A stretch of DNA of 56,082 nucleotides from an uncultured Bacteroidota bacterium (GTDB taxonomy: Bacteria; Bacteroidota; Bacteroidia; UKL13-3), in contig CAIVZR010000097.1 in assembly GCA_903910445.1 (NCBI GenBank), forward strand, positions 64,348-120,429. Direction: 5' to 3'. Of the stretch, positions 8,843-18,420 are shown piece after piece; the stretch's first letter is position 1, and the number at the start of each line of letters is the position of its first letter. The translations under genes and the position numbers were made by a program. The notes under the pieces are model-generated. The model had not been told where the DNA came from, searched no databases, and saw nothing but the letters and a program-made list of their open reading frames with translations.

Positions 8843-10114
8843 ATGTCAAATCGCCCAACCTCCATTTCACTTTCCTTACAAATCATTTGGGAAAGTATTC
8901 GTGGGGCGTTTCAAGCCATTGCCTCCAGCAAATTAAGATCCTTCCTTTCTACATTAGGAATTTCTATAGGTATCTTCTGTATCATTCTAGTTTTTACACT
9001 GGTTGACTCGCTTCAACGCAATATTCATAATAGTATCGATGCGCTGGGAAGTAATATGGTGGTAGTTCAAAAATGGCCCTTCCTCTTTGGTGGAGAATAC
9101 CCTTGGTGGAAATTTATCAATCGGCCAATTGCCAAATACAGTGAGTTCGAGAAGTTAAGCGTAGCCCTGAAGGATAAGGCTACCTGCTGCCTTCAACTAA
9201 ACTATAACGCCGATAAATTCAAATACGAATCGAATATTGTTAGTAACCCGCAAATCATTGCCTGTACTTCAAACTACGAGAAAATAAGGAATTTTGATAT
9301 CGCCTATGGCCGTTTCTTTAGCGAACTCGATTTCTTTACTGGAAGCAATGCTGCCGTTATTGGTAACGATATCGCCGAAGGATTATTTACAAACCCTGAA
9401 ACAGCACTTGGGAAAACCATAAAACTCGATGGTAAAAAAATAGTGGTGATAGGGGTTATTAAAAAGGAGGGAAGTAATCTGCTGCAAACAAGCTTGGATG
9501 GTGCAGCCATTCTTACCTATAATTATATTAAAACAATTATTGCAGTAGGCCATAATTTCATGGAACCCAATATTTATGTGAAACCTATGGCAAATGTAAG
9601 TATGGAGTACGTAAAAGATGAAGTTCGGATGAATATGCGAGCCCTTCGCCGACTGGCTCCAGGAGTTGATGATAATTTCGCAGTAAATGAATTCTCCATG
9701 ATTACCACTGCTTTCGATAGTTTATTCAAAGTGCTATGGATCGTGGGAACCATCGTGGGTCTCTTCAGTATTATCGTGGGATGTTTTGGAGTTGCTAATA
9801 TTATGTTTGTTTCGGTAAAAGAACGTACAAATCTCATTGGCATTCAGAAATCATTGGGCGCAAAAAACAATTTCATCCTATTGCAATTCCTTGTTGAAGC
9901 CATCGTATTATGTATCATGGGAGCCATCATCGGATTGATTTTGGTGTTTATCATGGTGGCCATTGCTAAGATCTCAGGGTTCGCTGTAGAACTCTCTGCA
10001 TTTAATATCACCATCGCCTTCCTAATCGCCTTTACCATTGGTATCCTGGCTGGAATCATTCCTGCCTATTCAGCATCTCGCCTCGACCCCGTAGAAGCCA
10101 TCCGGTCGAAATAA
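8843..10114 (+). CDS. MacB/FtsX-type ABC transporter permease
   Basis: A 423-residue inner-membrane protein. One membrane segment near residues 37-60 is followed by a periplasmic MacB-like domain (about 60-285) and three C-terminal membrane segments (about 290-320, 340-375, 385-410). The end PAYSASRLDPVEAIR is the signature of MacB/LolC-type permeases. Such proteins pair with a cytoplasmic ATPase and drive mechanotransmission across the envelope for export of peptides, lipoproteins or drugs. No ATPase gene lies next to it, so its partner must be elsewhere. It ends before a bidirectional hairpin shared with trxA. The substrate is not predictable. Confidence 0.9.
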   Translation: MSNRPTSISLSLQIIWESIRGAFQAIASSKLRSFLSTLGISIGIFCIILVFTLVDSLQRNIHNSIDALGSNMVVVQKWPFLFGGEYPWWKFINRPIAKYSEFEKLSVALKDKATCCLQLNYNADKFKYESNIVSNPQIIACTSNYEKIRNFDIAYGRFFSELDFFTGSNAAVIGNDIAEGLFTNPETALGKTIKLDGKKIVVIGVIKKEGSNLLQTSLDGAAILTYNYIKTIIAVGHNFMEPNIYVKPMANVSMEYVKDEVRMNMRALRRLAPGVDDNFAVNEFSMITTAFDSLFKVLWIVGTIVGLFSIIVGCFGVANIMFVSVKERTNLIGIQKSLGAKNNFILLQFLVEAIVLCIMGAIIGLILVFIMVAIAKISGFAVELSAFNITIAFLIAFTIGILAGIIPAYSASRLDPVEAIRSK

Positions 10115-10133
10115 TTCCCCCTTTCTTGCACAT

Positions 10134-10165
10134 AAAAAAAGCTACATCGTTTAGGATGCAGCTTT
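10134..10165 (-). terminator. terminator between permease gene and trxA
   Basis: An 11-bp stem with one mismatch (10138-10148 with 10155-10165, 6-base loop) is followed on the minus strand by seven T, the pattern expected at the end of trxA. It sits between two convergent genes and may also slow rightward transcripts. Confidence 0.8.
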
Positions 10166-10190
10166 CATAAATTGGATTTAGATTTTAGAA

Positions 10191-10511
10191 TTATTTCATC
10201 TGTGTTTCTAATTTGGCTTGAAGTACATTCTTTGGTACCGCGCCTACCTGACGATCAACTACTTGACCTCCTTTGAAGAAAAGGATTGCAGGGATATTAC
10301 GAATGCCATAGTTGATAGCAGTTTGTGGATTGTGATCCACATTAAGTTTTCCAATAACAGCAGTGTCTTTATATTCCTTTGCTAATTCCTCTACTACTGG
10401 TCCTACCATGCGGCAGGGGCCACACCACTCTGCCCAAAAGTCTACAATTACTGGTTTATCAGATTTTAAAACTTCAGCTTCGAAGTTTGCGTCGGTGAAT
10501 TCTATTGCCAT
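10191..10511 (-). CDS. trxA: thioredoxin
   Basis: A 106-residue cytoplasmic thioredoxin, the usual full length. The redox motif WCGPC gives catalytic C30 and C33, preceded by IVDFWAEW. The cis-proline is in the RNIPAILFF segment and the C-terminal helix region (VPKNVLQAKLETQM) is complete. It reduces disulphides in targets such as ribonucleotide reductase and peroxiredoxins, using electrons from thioredoxin reductase. It is a single-gene transcript ending in the terminator at 10134-10165. No convincing TAnnTTTG element was found upstream. Confidence 0.97.
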   Translation of the reverse strand: MAIEFTDANFEAEVLKSDKPVIVDFWAEWCGPCRMVGPVVEELAKEYKDTAVIGKLNVDHNPQTAINYGIRNIPAILFFKGGQVVDRQVGAVPKNVLQAKLETQMK

Positions 10512-10689
10512 GATTTTTGATATTTAAATAAATGAGTTGCGAAGTACGGAAGACAATTACAGTTCCTATTTACCATTTATACACATATTGACAATAAAAA
10601 AGGGGTATTGTGCTAATTTGTCAAATGCACTCCTTTTTTTTGGCAGGTTTTCCTTGATAAACTAAGGCAATTTATGGTCTTACATTTAC

Positions 10690-10697
10690 TAAATTTG
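10690..10697 (+). promoter_or_regulatory. candidate -7 element TAAATTTG just before AsmA-like gene
   Basis: Exact TAnnTTTG match ending 4 bases before the ATG at 10702. If used, the transcript would be leaderless or nearly so. No TTTG is found at the expected distance upstream, so confidence is limited. Confidence 0.3.
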
Positions 10698-10701
10698 CAT
10701 T

Positions 10702-13464
10702 ATGTTAAAGAAAATATTCAAGATTGGATTAATTACCCTCTTTTCATTTGTACTGCTGCTGGTAATCACACCTTTATTTTTTAAGAGCAAAATAGTTGAA
10801 CTAATAAAAACAGAGGCCAATAAACATCTTAATGCCACATTACAATTCGATAATTCTATTGGATTGAACCTGTTTAAGAATTTCCCCAATGTGAGTCTTA
10901 CCGTTGATAATTTATGTATCACAGGAAAAGGTGAATTTGAAGGCGACACGCTAATCTATAGCAAATCAACACGCATTGTTGTTGATTTAAAAACATTATG
11001 GGATACGAAAGAGATTCCAATTCGTAAACTGTATGCCGAAGCACCTTTCATCAATATCATCTACCATAAAAATGGAATGGCCAATTACGATATCACCATT
11101 CCTGATAACACCGCGGATACTTCAACCAGTAAGGTGAAGGTGAAACTCGACGTCTACGAAATAAAAAATGGAAGGATTCATTATGATGACCAAGGACTGG
11201 GTTTCTATACTTTTATGGATGGGGTAAATCATTTGGGAAGTGGAAACTTCGAAGACATGGTATTCGATTTAAAAACAAAGACAGAGGTTCGAGAACTTAC
11301 TTTAGGATATGGTGGTGTAACCTATCTCGATCATGTGAAAACCTTGCTCGATGCAGTGCTTCATATGGATTTAAATACCTACAGATTTGAGTTCAAAGAT
11401 AATCTACTTGCCTTCAACGACCTGGCATTGCACGTGAATGGTTTCGTGGCATTGCCAAATGATAACGATGTTGATATGGATCTTACCGTCAACAATAATC
11501 AATATGATTTTAAAAAGCTATTGAGTTTATTACCCTCCTTGTATCGTCATCAATTTGAAGAATTACAAGCCACAGGAAATTTTCTTTTCGAAGGGAAGCT
11601 GAAAGGTATATACAACGATAATACCATGCCAGGTTATGGCCTGCATTTGGAAGTAAAAGAAGGCTCCTTGAAATACCCATCTTTACCCGAGAAAATTAGT
11701 GATGTAAATCTAGCACTTCATATCACCAACGAAGATGGAATCACTGACCATACTGTGATTGATTTGCAAAAATTACATGCACAAGTAGCGAGTGATATTA
11801 TTGATGCGAAGGTGCTTGTTACCAACCCCGTAAGCAACGCTCACCTCGATGCACAGATAAAAGGAATTTTAAATCTGGCTACCATAACACAAATTGTTCC
11901 TATGGCCGATACCAAATTGGGCGGACTCTTAAAAATGGATGTATCGGCGAAGGGTAATGCCGGGCAATTAACTGGAAAGGATTATGAGAAGTTAGATGCC
12001 TCTGGTTCTTTCGTTGCTACCGATGTAATTTATGAAAGCAAAGGAAGCATGCCAGTAAAGGTTTCTAAGGCAAGTGCAACACTGAGTCCAACGAAGGTGG
12101 TGCTCTCCGAATGTAAAGCCATCATCAATAGCACCGACCTGGATGCAAGTGGAAATATCGAAAACTTTTTTGGATACCTCCTACGTAATGAGAAAATTAA
12201 AGGAGCACTCACATTAAATTCTACTTATTTAAACTGTAATGAATTTATGAGCAACGATGCCTCCAGCACCAGTGATACAGCGGCTTTGAAACCATTTAAG
12301 ATTCCTGAGAATATCGATTTTGTATTGAAATCGAAAATCGATAAACTGAAATATGATAATTATGATATCCGCAATTTTGTGGGGAATGTGAAAGTGAATA
12401 ATGGCATTCTAACCTTTGATAATACTTCTTTAGAAATGCTTGATGGGAAATTTGCTCTTAATGGAAGCTATAATTCATTAGACATCAAGAAGCCAATTTT
12501 CGATTTGGCATTTACCATCACCCAACTCGATATTCAAAAGGCTTTCAAGACGTTTGTTACGGTGAAATCATTGGCGCCCATTGCCGAATATATGAGTGGA
12601 ATGCTTAATACCACCTTGCATTATACCTCCGCGATGGATGGTAATTTCATGCCCATACTCTCAAGTATCAATAGCAATGGAAATTTAGATATTCCCAAAG
12701 CTACCATTACAGGATGCAAGCCACTGGATATGCTCGCCGACAATTTGCAATTGATGAATTTAAAGAAATTTGATGTGCAACGTATTCTTCTCAATTTCAT
12801 GATAAGCAACGGAGAGGTATTGATAAAACCTTTTAAAACCAAATGGAATAATTACTCCATGGAATTGCTGGAAGGTGCTACTGGACTGGATAAAAACATG
12901 AAGTTCCATTTGAAACTCAGTGTGCCTCGATCTGAGTTTGGATCATCGAATACGGCCTTGAACGGACTCATACAACAAGCCAATGCCAAATCGCCAGTGC
13001 CAATAAAACTCGGTGATATGATAGATGTAGATGTATTCATTACAGGGAGCTTGTTGAAACCCGAAATTAAAACGAGTCTTCGCGATATGGCGAACAAAGC
13101 TTTCGATGATGTGAAAGATGCCTTGATAAAAAAAGCACAAGACTCACTTAATAATTTAAAACTCGAAACCGAGATGCGTGCAAAAGCAGAAGCGAATAAA
13201 ATTGTTCAGGATGCCCAAAAGCAAGCGGATGCCATCAAAGCAGAAGCCTCCAATTATGCTGCGAAAATAAAGGCTCAAGGCTACCAGGCCGCCGATAGTT
13301 TGGTGAACAGCGTGCAGAACCCATTAGGGAAATATGCTGCCAAAGCTGCTGCCGATAAAATGAAAAAGGAAGCAGATATCAAAGCCCAAAAAATCATTAA
13401 TGATGCCAATGCCAAAGCTGATGCTATGGTGCTGGAAGCCAAGCGGAAAGCGGGATTGAACTAA
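10702..13464 (+). CDS. AsmA-like envelope protein with helical Ala/Lys-rich tail
   Basis: A 920-residue protein anchored by one N-terminal membrane helix (about residues 5-27). The rest follows the AsmA pattern: an N-terminal domain (EANKHLNATLQFDNSIGL, NLFKNFPNVSLTVDNL), a long beta-rich middle and a C-terminal AsmA domain near 640-800 (LSINSNGNLDIPKATITG, QRILLNFMISNGEVLI). AsmA-like proteins bridge the periplasm and are linked to phospholipid movement and outer-membrane assembly. The last 125 residues are an unusual Ala/Lys/Asp-rich helical tail (KAEANKIVQDAQKQADAIKA) with coiled-coil character. The gene stands alone; family assignment is firm, function general. Confidence 0.85.
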   Translation: MLKKIFKIGLITLFSFVLLLVITPLFFKSKIVELIKTEANKHLNATLQFDNSIGLNLFKNFPNVSLTVDNLCITGKGEFEGDTLIYSKSTRIVVDLKTLWDTKEIPIRKLYAEAPFINIIYHKNGMANYDITIPDNTADTSTSKVKVKLDVYEIKNGRIHYDDQGLGFYTFMDGVNHLGSGNFEDMVFDLKTKTEVRELTLGYGGVTYLDHVKTLLDAVLHMDLNTYRFEFKDNLLAFNDLALHVNGFVALPNDNDVDMDLTVNNNQYDFKKLLSLLPSLYRHQFEELQATGNFLFEGKLKGIYNDNTMPGYGLHLEVKEGSLKYPSLPEKISDVNLALHITNEDGITDHTVIDLQKLHAQVASDIIDAKVLVTNPVSNAHLDAQIKGILNLATITQIVPMADTKLGGLLKMDVSAKGNAGQLTGKDYEKLDASGSFVATDVIYESKGSMPVKVSKASATLSPTKVVLSECKAIINSTDLDASGNIENFFGYLLRNEKIKGALTLNSTYLNCNEFMSNDASSTSDTAALKPFKIPENIDFVLKSKIDKLKYDNYDIRNFVGNVKVNNGILTFDNTSLEMLDGKFALNGSYNSLDIKKPIFDLAFTITQLDIQKAFKTFVTVKSLAPIAEYMSGMLNTTLHYTSAMDGNFMPILSSINSNGNLDIPKATITGCKPLDMLADNLQLMNLKKFDVQRILLNFMISNGEVLIKPFKTKWNNYSMELLEGATGLDKNMKFHLKLSVPRSEFGSSNTALNGLIQQANAKSPVPIKLGDMIDVDVFITGSLLKPEIKTSLRDMANKAFDDVKDALIKKAQDSLNNLKLETEMRAKAEANKIVQDAQKQADAIKAEASNYAAKIKAQGYQAADSLVNSVQNPLGKYAAKAAADKMKKEADIKAQKIINDANAKADAMVLEAKRKAGLN

Positions 13465-13520
13465 ACTTTAGGAAGGGGAGGAGGCTTTAATCTACTTGTT
13501 AGTACAATTGATGTGCTGAT

Positions 13521-14405
13521 TTATTCTAAAGTTTTTTCGAACGATTCGGCCAAAAATTCAAAGCCTGTATTTTTAGTTTTGGCATTGCTGGTAGCACAAC
13601 TTCCCAATACGATTAACGACATTTCTCCTAATACTTTTTTGAGTAACCAAGCTGGTATATTAGGCAACCATAATGGTCGGTGGTAATGTTTGGCAATGGC
13701 TTTGTCGATGGCTTCTAAGGTCATAGGGTGTGAAGAAGCTGCATTGTATATGCCTACCAAATTTTTATCGATGACATGAATAAACAACCTGCATAAATCA
13801 TGCAATCCTATCCATGGAATCATTTGTTGTCCAGTGCCTAAATCGGCTCCAACAAACCATTTGATGGGTGCACTCACTGTTTTAATGAATCCTTCATTGG
13901 GGCTCATCACTACACCCAATCGTAAAATGCAAACAGGAATTTTGATGCTGTTAAATTGTTGTGCAGCGGTTTCCCAGTCGCGGCAAACCATGGCCAGGAA
14001 GTCGTTTCCACTGGGGCTGGTTTCTGTAATGTTTTGTAATTGGGTATCACCATAAAATCCGGAACCCGATACACAAATAAATTTCTTGAGTCGGAGCTTC
14101 TCTTTTTGTATGGTTTTAAATAAGAAATCGGTCGACATAATTCGACTATCATAAATTTCTTTTTTATAATCGAAGGTCCATCGCTTACTCACCGTTGCCC
14201 CAGAGAGATGAATGATATAATCCACGTCCTTCAAGGCATTGAGGTCCATTTCTTCCTTGGCATAATTCCAGTAAAAGGTATGAATACCATCGGCTTTCTC
14301 CTGATTTCGAATGAGGGAACGTACTGTCAATCCTTGCGTGGTAAGCTGAAGCTTTAGCGCCTTACCTACCATTCCGCTGGCACCTGTTAATAATACTATG
14401 GGCAT
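13521..14405 (-). CDS. TIGR01777-type NAD(P)-dependent epimerase-like protein
   Basis: A 294-residue short-chain dehydrogenase-like protein. The Rossmann motif GASGMVGKAL is at residues 7-16, followed by YIIHLSGATVSKRW and a FICVSGSGFYGD active-site region (Tyr in FYGD). The C-terminal region (IPAWLLKKVLGEMSLIVL) matches the extra domain of the YfcH/TIGR01777 family, whose substrates are not known. It begins 5 bases after the methyltransferase gene, so the two are co-transcribed, and it converges with the AsmA-like gene. Confidence 0.88.
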   Translation of the reverse strand: MPIVLLTGASGMVGKALKLQLTTQGLTVRSLIRNQEKADGIHTFYWNYAKEEMDLNALKDVDYIIHLSGATVSKRWTFDYKKEIYDSRIMSTDFLFKTIQKEKLRLKKFICVSGSGFYGDTQLQNITETSPSGNDFLAMVCRDWETAAQQFNSIKIPVCILRLGVVMSPNEGFIKTVSAPIKWFVGADLGTGQQMIPWIGLHDLCRLFIHVIDKNLVGIYNAASSHPMTLEAIDKAIAKHYHRPLWLPNIPAWLLKKVLGEMSLIVLGSCATSNAKTKNTGFEFLAESFEKTLE

Positions 14406-14410
14406 GATTT

Positions 14411-15211
14411 TTATTTTTTAAGTCCTAAGATGGAATATACCATCGGTATTTTATTCAGTAAATGTTTGATTCGAAATTTCCCAGGTTCAAATTCTTCCGT
14501 CTCCTGAAAACAATTATATGGCGAGTAATCATATTCATCAAAGCGTTGAATGCTGATGCCTTGTTGTATTAGATTGTTCAAGAGCTCGCTTGTTGGATGA
14601 TTCCATGAAACGGTTTCATTTGTAATGGGTGCTTCTCTGTCGGCATAGGTTCCTGTTTCGGTCTCTATAATTTCTTCCGTATTGAAATAGGAGTAGGCAA
14701 TATGGTTGAAATGATTATCCATCATCCATACAATCGGGTGAAAATCGGCCATGATGAAATGCCCACCAGGCTTCAGAAATTGAGACACTACCGACGCCCA
14801 TTTTTGTAAGTCGGGCAGCCAGCCTATGGTGCCATACGAAGTAAATACGATATCAAATTGCTGCTTGAGATGATTGGGTAAATCGTAAATATCACAACAA
14901 ATAAATTGTGCTTGGGTTCCAATTTGGGTATTAAAATCACGAGCAGTTTGAATGGCTTCTTCCGAAAAATCCACTCCCGTAACTTGCGCGCCCATGCGAG
15001 CTAAGGAAAGGCTATCCTGCCCAAAATGGCATTGCAAATGCAGTACCGACTTGCCTTTCACATCCCCAAGCAAATTGAGCTCGATACTGTTCAAGGTATT
15101 TCTGCCTTGTAAAAAACTGGCATTATCGTAGAACTCACTCTGTACATGAGCCGCTACTTTTGAATTCCACGAAGCTTTATTTTTTATGATATAGTTGTGA
15201 TCCTGTTCCAT
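14411..15211 (-). CDS. class I SAM-dependent methyltransferase
   Basis: I take the ATG at 15211 (266 residues) in preference to an in-frame TTG at 15223. Motif I for SAM binding is present as SVLHLQCHFGQDSLSLAR, followed by the acidic GVDFSEEAI, the CCDIYDLP segment and the FLKPGGHFIMADFHP post-core strand. These establish a Rossmann-fold methyltransferase of the UbiE/Methyltransf_25 type acting on a small molecule. The substrate is unknown. It is the first gene of a pair with the epimerase-like gene 5 bases downstream. Confidence 0.85.
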   Translation of the reverse strand: MEQDHNYIIKNKASWNSKVAAHVQSEFYDNASFLQGRNTLNSIELNLLGDVKGKSVLHLQCHFGQDSLSLARMGAQVTGVDFSEEAIQTARDFNTQIGTQAQFICCDIYDLPNHLKQQFDIVFTSYGTIGWLPDLQKWASVVSQFLKPGGHFIMADFHPIVWMMDNHFNHIAYSYFNTEEIIETETGTYADREAPITNETVSWNHPTSELLNNLIQQGISIQRFDEYDYSPYNCFQETEEFEPGKFRIKHLLNKIPMVYSILGLKK

Positions 15212-15319
15212 AATCAATTGCAATTACGGTACAATCAGCGATATGCCGTGTTCTTTTTTTTAAATGGATGCTAATGCTAAAACTAATTTAAAAGGCATCA
15301 TAGATGCACTATTGAACTC

Positions 15320-15658
15320 TCAGAGAATCTTCGGTAAAAAAATAATTGCGGCGACCACCACAGCAAAAATTGCTGAAACCAAAACGGTGCCTGCGCTCAA
15401 ATCCTTGATGAGTCCTGCTTTCGGGTGCTGGTTAGGGGAAATGAAATTGACAATCTCTTCGATAGCGGTATTGAAAATCTCAGCTCCAAATACCATGCTA
15501 CTGCAAAGGAGAATGGCGATCCACTCTAAATTAGAAATCTTGAAATATGCGCCTGCGATTACCACAACAATCAGTGCTACCCCGTGAATCTGCATATTAC
15601 GCTGACTCACGAAGGCTTTCACAATTCCATTGATGGCATATTTAAAGGATCGAAGCAT
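15320..15658 (-). CDS. dgkA: diacylglycerol kinase / undecaprenol kinase family protein
   Basis: A 112-residue membrane protein with three hydrophobic helices, the normal size for prokaryotic DAGK. The conserved block EIFNTAIEEIVNFISP, followed by the KAGLIKDLSAGTVL segment, holds the Glu, Asn and Lys-Asp residues used for metal and ATP binding. Family members phosphorylate diacylglycerol (lipid recycling) or undecaprenol; sequence alone does not decide between them. It lies 82 bases downstream of parC on the same strand and may be read from the same transcript. Confidence 0.9.
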   Translation of the reverse strand: MLRSFKYAINGIVKAFVSQRNMQIHGVALIVVVIAGAYFKISNLEWIAILLCSSMVFGAEIFNTAIEEIVNFISPNQHPKAGLIKDLSAGTVLVSAIFAVVVAAIIFLPKIL

Positions 15659-15740
15659 GTTGGCGATTGGTTATATCTGAAGCTCGAAAAATGGGATTCA
15701 ATTTTTAAAATTCAAAGCGACTCCATCGCAAGTTAATCAA

Positions 15741-18287
15741 TTAAAATAAAGTGGTCTTGAATACCGGTTTTACTTCTATTTCATCAAGTCCCTCTTCAGG
15801 GTCGAGCGAAATAAATCGTATCTCCTTCACCTTATCAGAGGTGATTTTCTTTCCTACGGCTTTTGGATTGGCAACTTCAACAAACTCACTCAGGTCGAAC
15901 TCTAAAGGATCGGCAAGTAGGCCTTTCACCTTGGCAAATTCCACTTTACAATGAGCATCTTCAAACAAGCACACATTCACCAGCTCATTCTTTTCGTTGT
16001 CCCCAATAAACCCAAACAATTTATCTTCTGTCGATTTATCAATTGTAAATCGTTTGAGGTAGTAGTTTTCCTTATCTACATCATAATAGGCCGCACTCAC
16101 TGTGGTATTGGGTTTCAGCTTTTGTATGATGGTGATATCGTCGCGATAGTGATTGGTTAAATCGTAATTGGTTAATTCGAAATTACCCGATTTATACACC
16201 GCAATGATGCGATCTTTTGCCAGGAATTCTCCCAAATAAATGCCACGCTCTTCCTTGTTCAAACGCTTGGTATTGGTGTCGAACCAGCGTTTCTCTCCAC
16301 CCAGGGTAGAAACACCACGCTTGCGCATCTTCACATTCTTCACATCATATTTGGTAACCAAATTTCCTTGTGCACCGCGTCCTTTGATTTCGAGTTCAGC
16401 AAAATTTATTTCAAATTTATCCTTGCGCAATCCCAATTTAGGTTTCAGGTTTACCTCCACCAATTCGGCTTCCCCATTGGGGTTGGCAGTGAAGTACAAT
16501 ACTTTACTTCCTTTATTGCCTCGGGTTAAATCGTAAGGTTTATCGCGAGTGATCCCCGTTACATTGAATCGTTTCATGTAGGTGGCACCTTTCTCTCCGT
16601 CGCGATAAATCATATTGTAAATGGTACGTTCATCACCTTTCTTAAATACAGCAATATGAAGTACGTCCTTACCTACAAAAGTCTTATCCGATATCTTAAA
16701 CACCTTCATGCTGCCATCTTCATTGAAAGCAATCACATCATCGATATCACTACACTCTGCAATGAGCTCGTCGCTCTTTAAACTTATTCCCGCAAAGCCG
16801 TCCTTGGCATTGAAATACAATTTAGCATTCTTCGCTACTACTGCATTTACTTGTACCAGTTCAAACTCACGAATTTCAGTTTTGCGCTCCTTGCCTTTGC
16901 CATATTTCTTCTGAATTTCATTGAAATATTCAATGGCATATTCAATCAGGTTTTTTAAATTATAACGAACCTTCTTTATATCTTTTTCTAATTTCTTTAG
17001 TAATTCATCGGCTTGAAATCCATCATACTTACTAATTCGCTTGATACGTAATTCGGTAAGTTTAAGAATATCTTCTCGGGTTACTTCTCTGTAAAGGTCT
17101 TGGGTATAGGGTTTCAAGCCCTTGTCGATAATAGAGATTACCTCTTCAAATGTTTCGGCAACTTCAATCTTACGATAGATTTTATTCTCAATAAATATTT
17201 TCTCTAACGATGCATAGAACAATTTCTCACTCAACTCTTTCAACTCAATTTCCAATTCCATTTTCAAGAGCTGCACCGTTTGGTCGGTATTGAATTTGAG
17301 AATATCATTCACCGATAAGAACTGTGGCTTATCATCGCGTATTACGCAAGAGTTTGGTGAGAGACCATATTCGCAATCGGTAAATGCATAGAGTGCATCG
17401 ATGGTTTTATCAGGGCTTACCCCAGCGGCCAAATGCACCACCACTTCTACATTTTTAGAAGTAAGATCCTCCACTTTACGAATTCGGATTTTGCCTTTGT
17501 CATGCGCATTCACAATGCTTTCCATTAGGCTGCCTGTGGTAGTGCCAAAAGGGATCTCAGTAATCACTAGGGTCTTGCTATCACGCTCCTCTATTCGCGC
17601 TCTTACGCGCACCTTACCACCACGCAATCCTTCATTATACTTGCTCACATCGGCAATTCCGCCAGTAGGAAAATCAGGAATCAAATTAATTTTTCTTCCA
17701 CGCAAATAATCAATACTTGCCTTGATGAGCTCATTAAAATTATGAGGTAAGAGTTTCGTCGATAAACCTACTGCAATACCTTCTACTCCCTGTGCAAGCA
17801 ACAATGGGAATTTCATTGGCAAAGTAATGGGCTCGCGGTTACGGCCATCATAACTTAGTTTCCATTCGGTAGTTTTTGGATTGAAGGCAACATCTTGTGC
17901 GAACTTCGACAAGCGTCCTTCAATATAACGAGGTGCCGCAGCACTGTCGCCAGTAAAGGGGTCGCCCCAGTTACCTTGCGTTTCTATCAATAAATCTTTC
18001 TGTCCGAGTTGTACCGTGGCATCACCAATACTTGCATCCCCATGCGGGTGATACTTCATTGTATTCCCAATCACATTGGCAATTTTATTAAATCGGCCAT
18101 CATCCAACTCACGCATGCTATGCAGGATGCGTCGTTGCACCGGCTTCAACCCATCGTTGATATGCGGTACGGCACGATCCAAAATCACATAACTTGCATA
18201 ATCCAGAAACCAATTCTGGTACATGTCGTTCACAGCATCACTTTCGTGAAGTTCCGTATCTTCTGCTAAAATTATTTCGTCAGCCAT
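15741..18287 (-). CDS. parC: DNA topoisomerase IV subunit A
   Basis: An 848-residue type IIA topoisomerase breakage-reunion subunit. The N-terminal winged-helix region carries HINDGLKPVQRRIL and the active-site Tyr121 in AAAPRYIEGRLS. The tower and coiled-coil region follow (KLEKDIKKVRYNLKNLIEYA), then a C-terminal beta-pinwheel (about 520-830). With ParE it passes one duplex through another and unlinks daughter chromosomes. The loop HPHGDASIGDATV has Ala where E. coli ParC has Ser80; Bacteroidota enzymes of this type commonly show this. The partner parE lies upstream on the same strand, 133 bases away, supporting topoisomerase IV rather than gyrase. Confidence 0.95.
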   Translation of the reverse strand: MADEIILAEDTELHESDAVNDMYQNWFLDYASYVILDRAVPHINDGLKPVQRRILHSMRELDDGRFNKIANVIGNTMKYHPHGDASIGDATVQLGQKDLLIETQGNWGDPFTGDSAAAPRYIEGRLSKFAQDVAFNPKTTEWKLSYDGRNREPITLPMKFPLLLAQGVEGIAVGLSTKLLPHNFNELIKASIDYLRGRKINLIPDFPTGGIADVSKYNEGLRGGKVRVRARIEERDSKTLVITEIPFGTTTGSLMESIVNAHDKGKIRIRKVEDLTSKNVEVVVHLAAGVSPDKTIDALYAFTDCEYGLSPNSCVIRDDKPQFLSVNDILKFNTDQTVQLLKMELEIELKELSEKLFYASLEKIFIENKIYRKIEVAETFEEVISIIDKGLKPYTQDLYREVTREDILKLTELRIKRISKYDGFQADELLKKLEKDIKKVRYNLKNLIEYAIEYFNEIQKKYGKGKERKTEIREFELVQVNAVVAKNAKLYFNAKDGFAGISLKSDELIAECSDIDDVIAFNEDGSMKVFKISDKTFVGKDVLHIAVFKKGDERTIYNMIYRDGEKGATYMKRFNVTGITRDKPYDLTRGNKGSKVLYFTANPNGEAELVEVNLKPKLGLRKDKFEINFAELEIKGRGAQGNLVTKYDVKNVKMRKRGVSTLGGEKRWFDTNTKRLNKEERGIYLGEFLAKDRIIAVYKSGNFELTNYDLTNHYRDDITIIQKLKPNTTVSAAYYDVDKENYYLKRFTIDKSTEDKLFGFIGDNEKNELVNVCLFEDAHCKVEFAKVKGLLADPLEFDLSEFVEVANPKAVGKKITSDKVKEIRFISLDPEEGLDEIEVKPVFKTTLF

Positions 18288-18420
18288 ATTCTAAATAAAT
18301 CAACAATTATTACGAGATGAATCTTTTACCATTCATGCTTTGTAAGTTTAATTGTTTTACGCTTTTTTAATTTCTACTGGAAAGCAAATGGTCCGTCAAA
18401 CTTTCCTGTTATTGATAATT

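Noticed and set aside
15264-15587. Plus-strand frame of 107 codons
   Set aside because: It is the antisense of dgkA, whose minus-strand product has the full DAGK motif.
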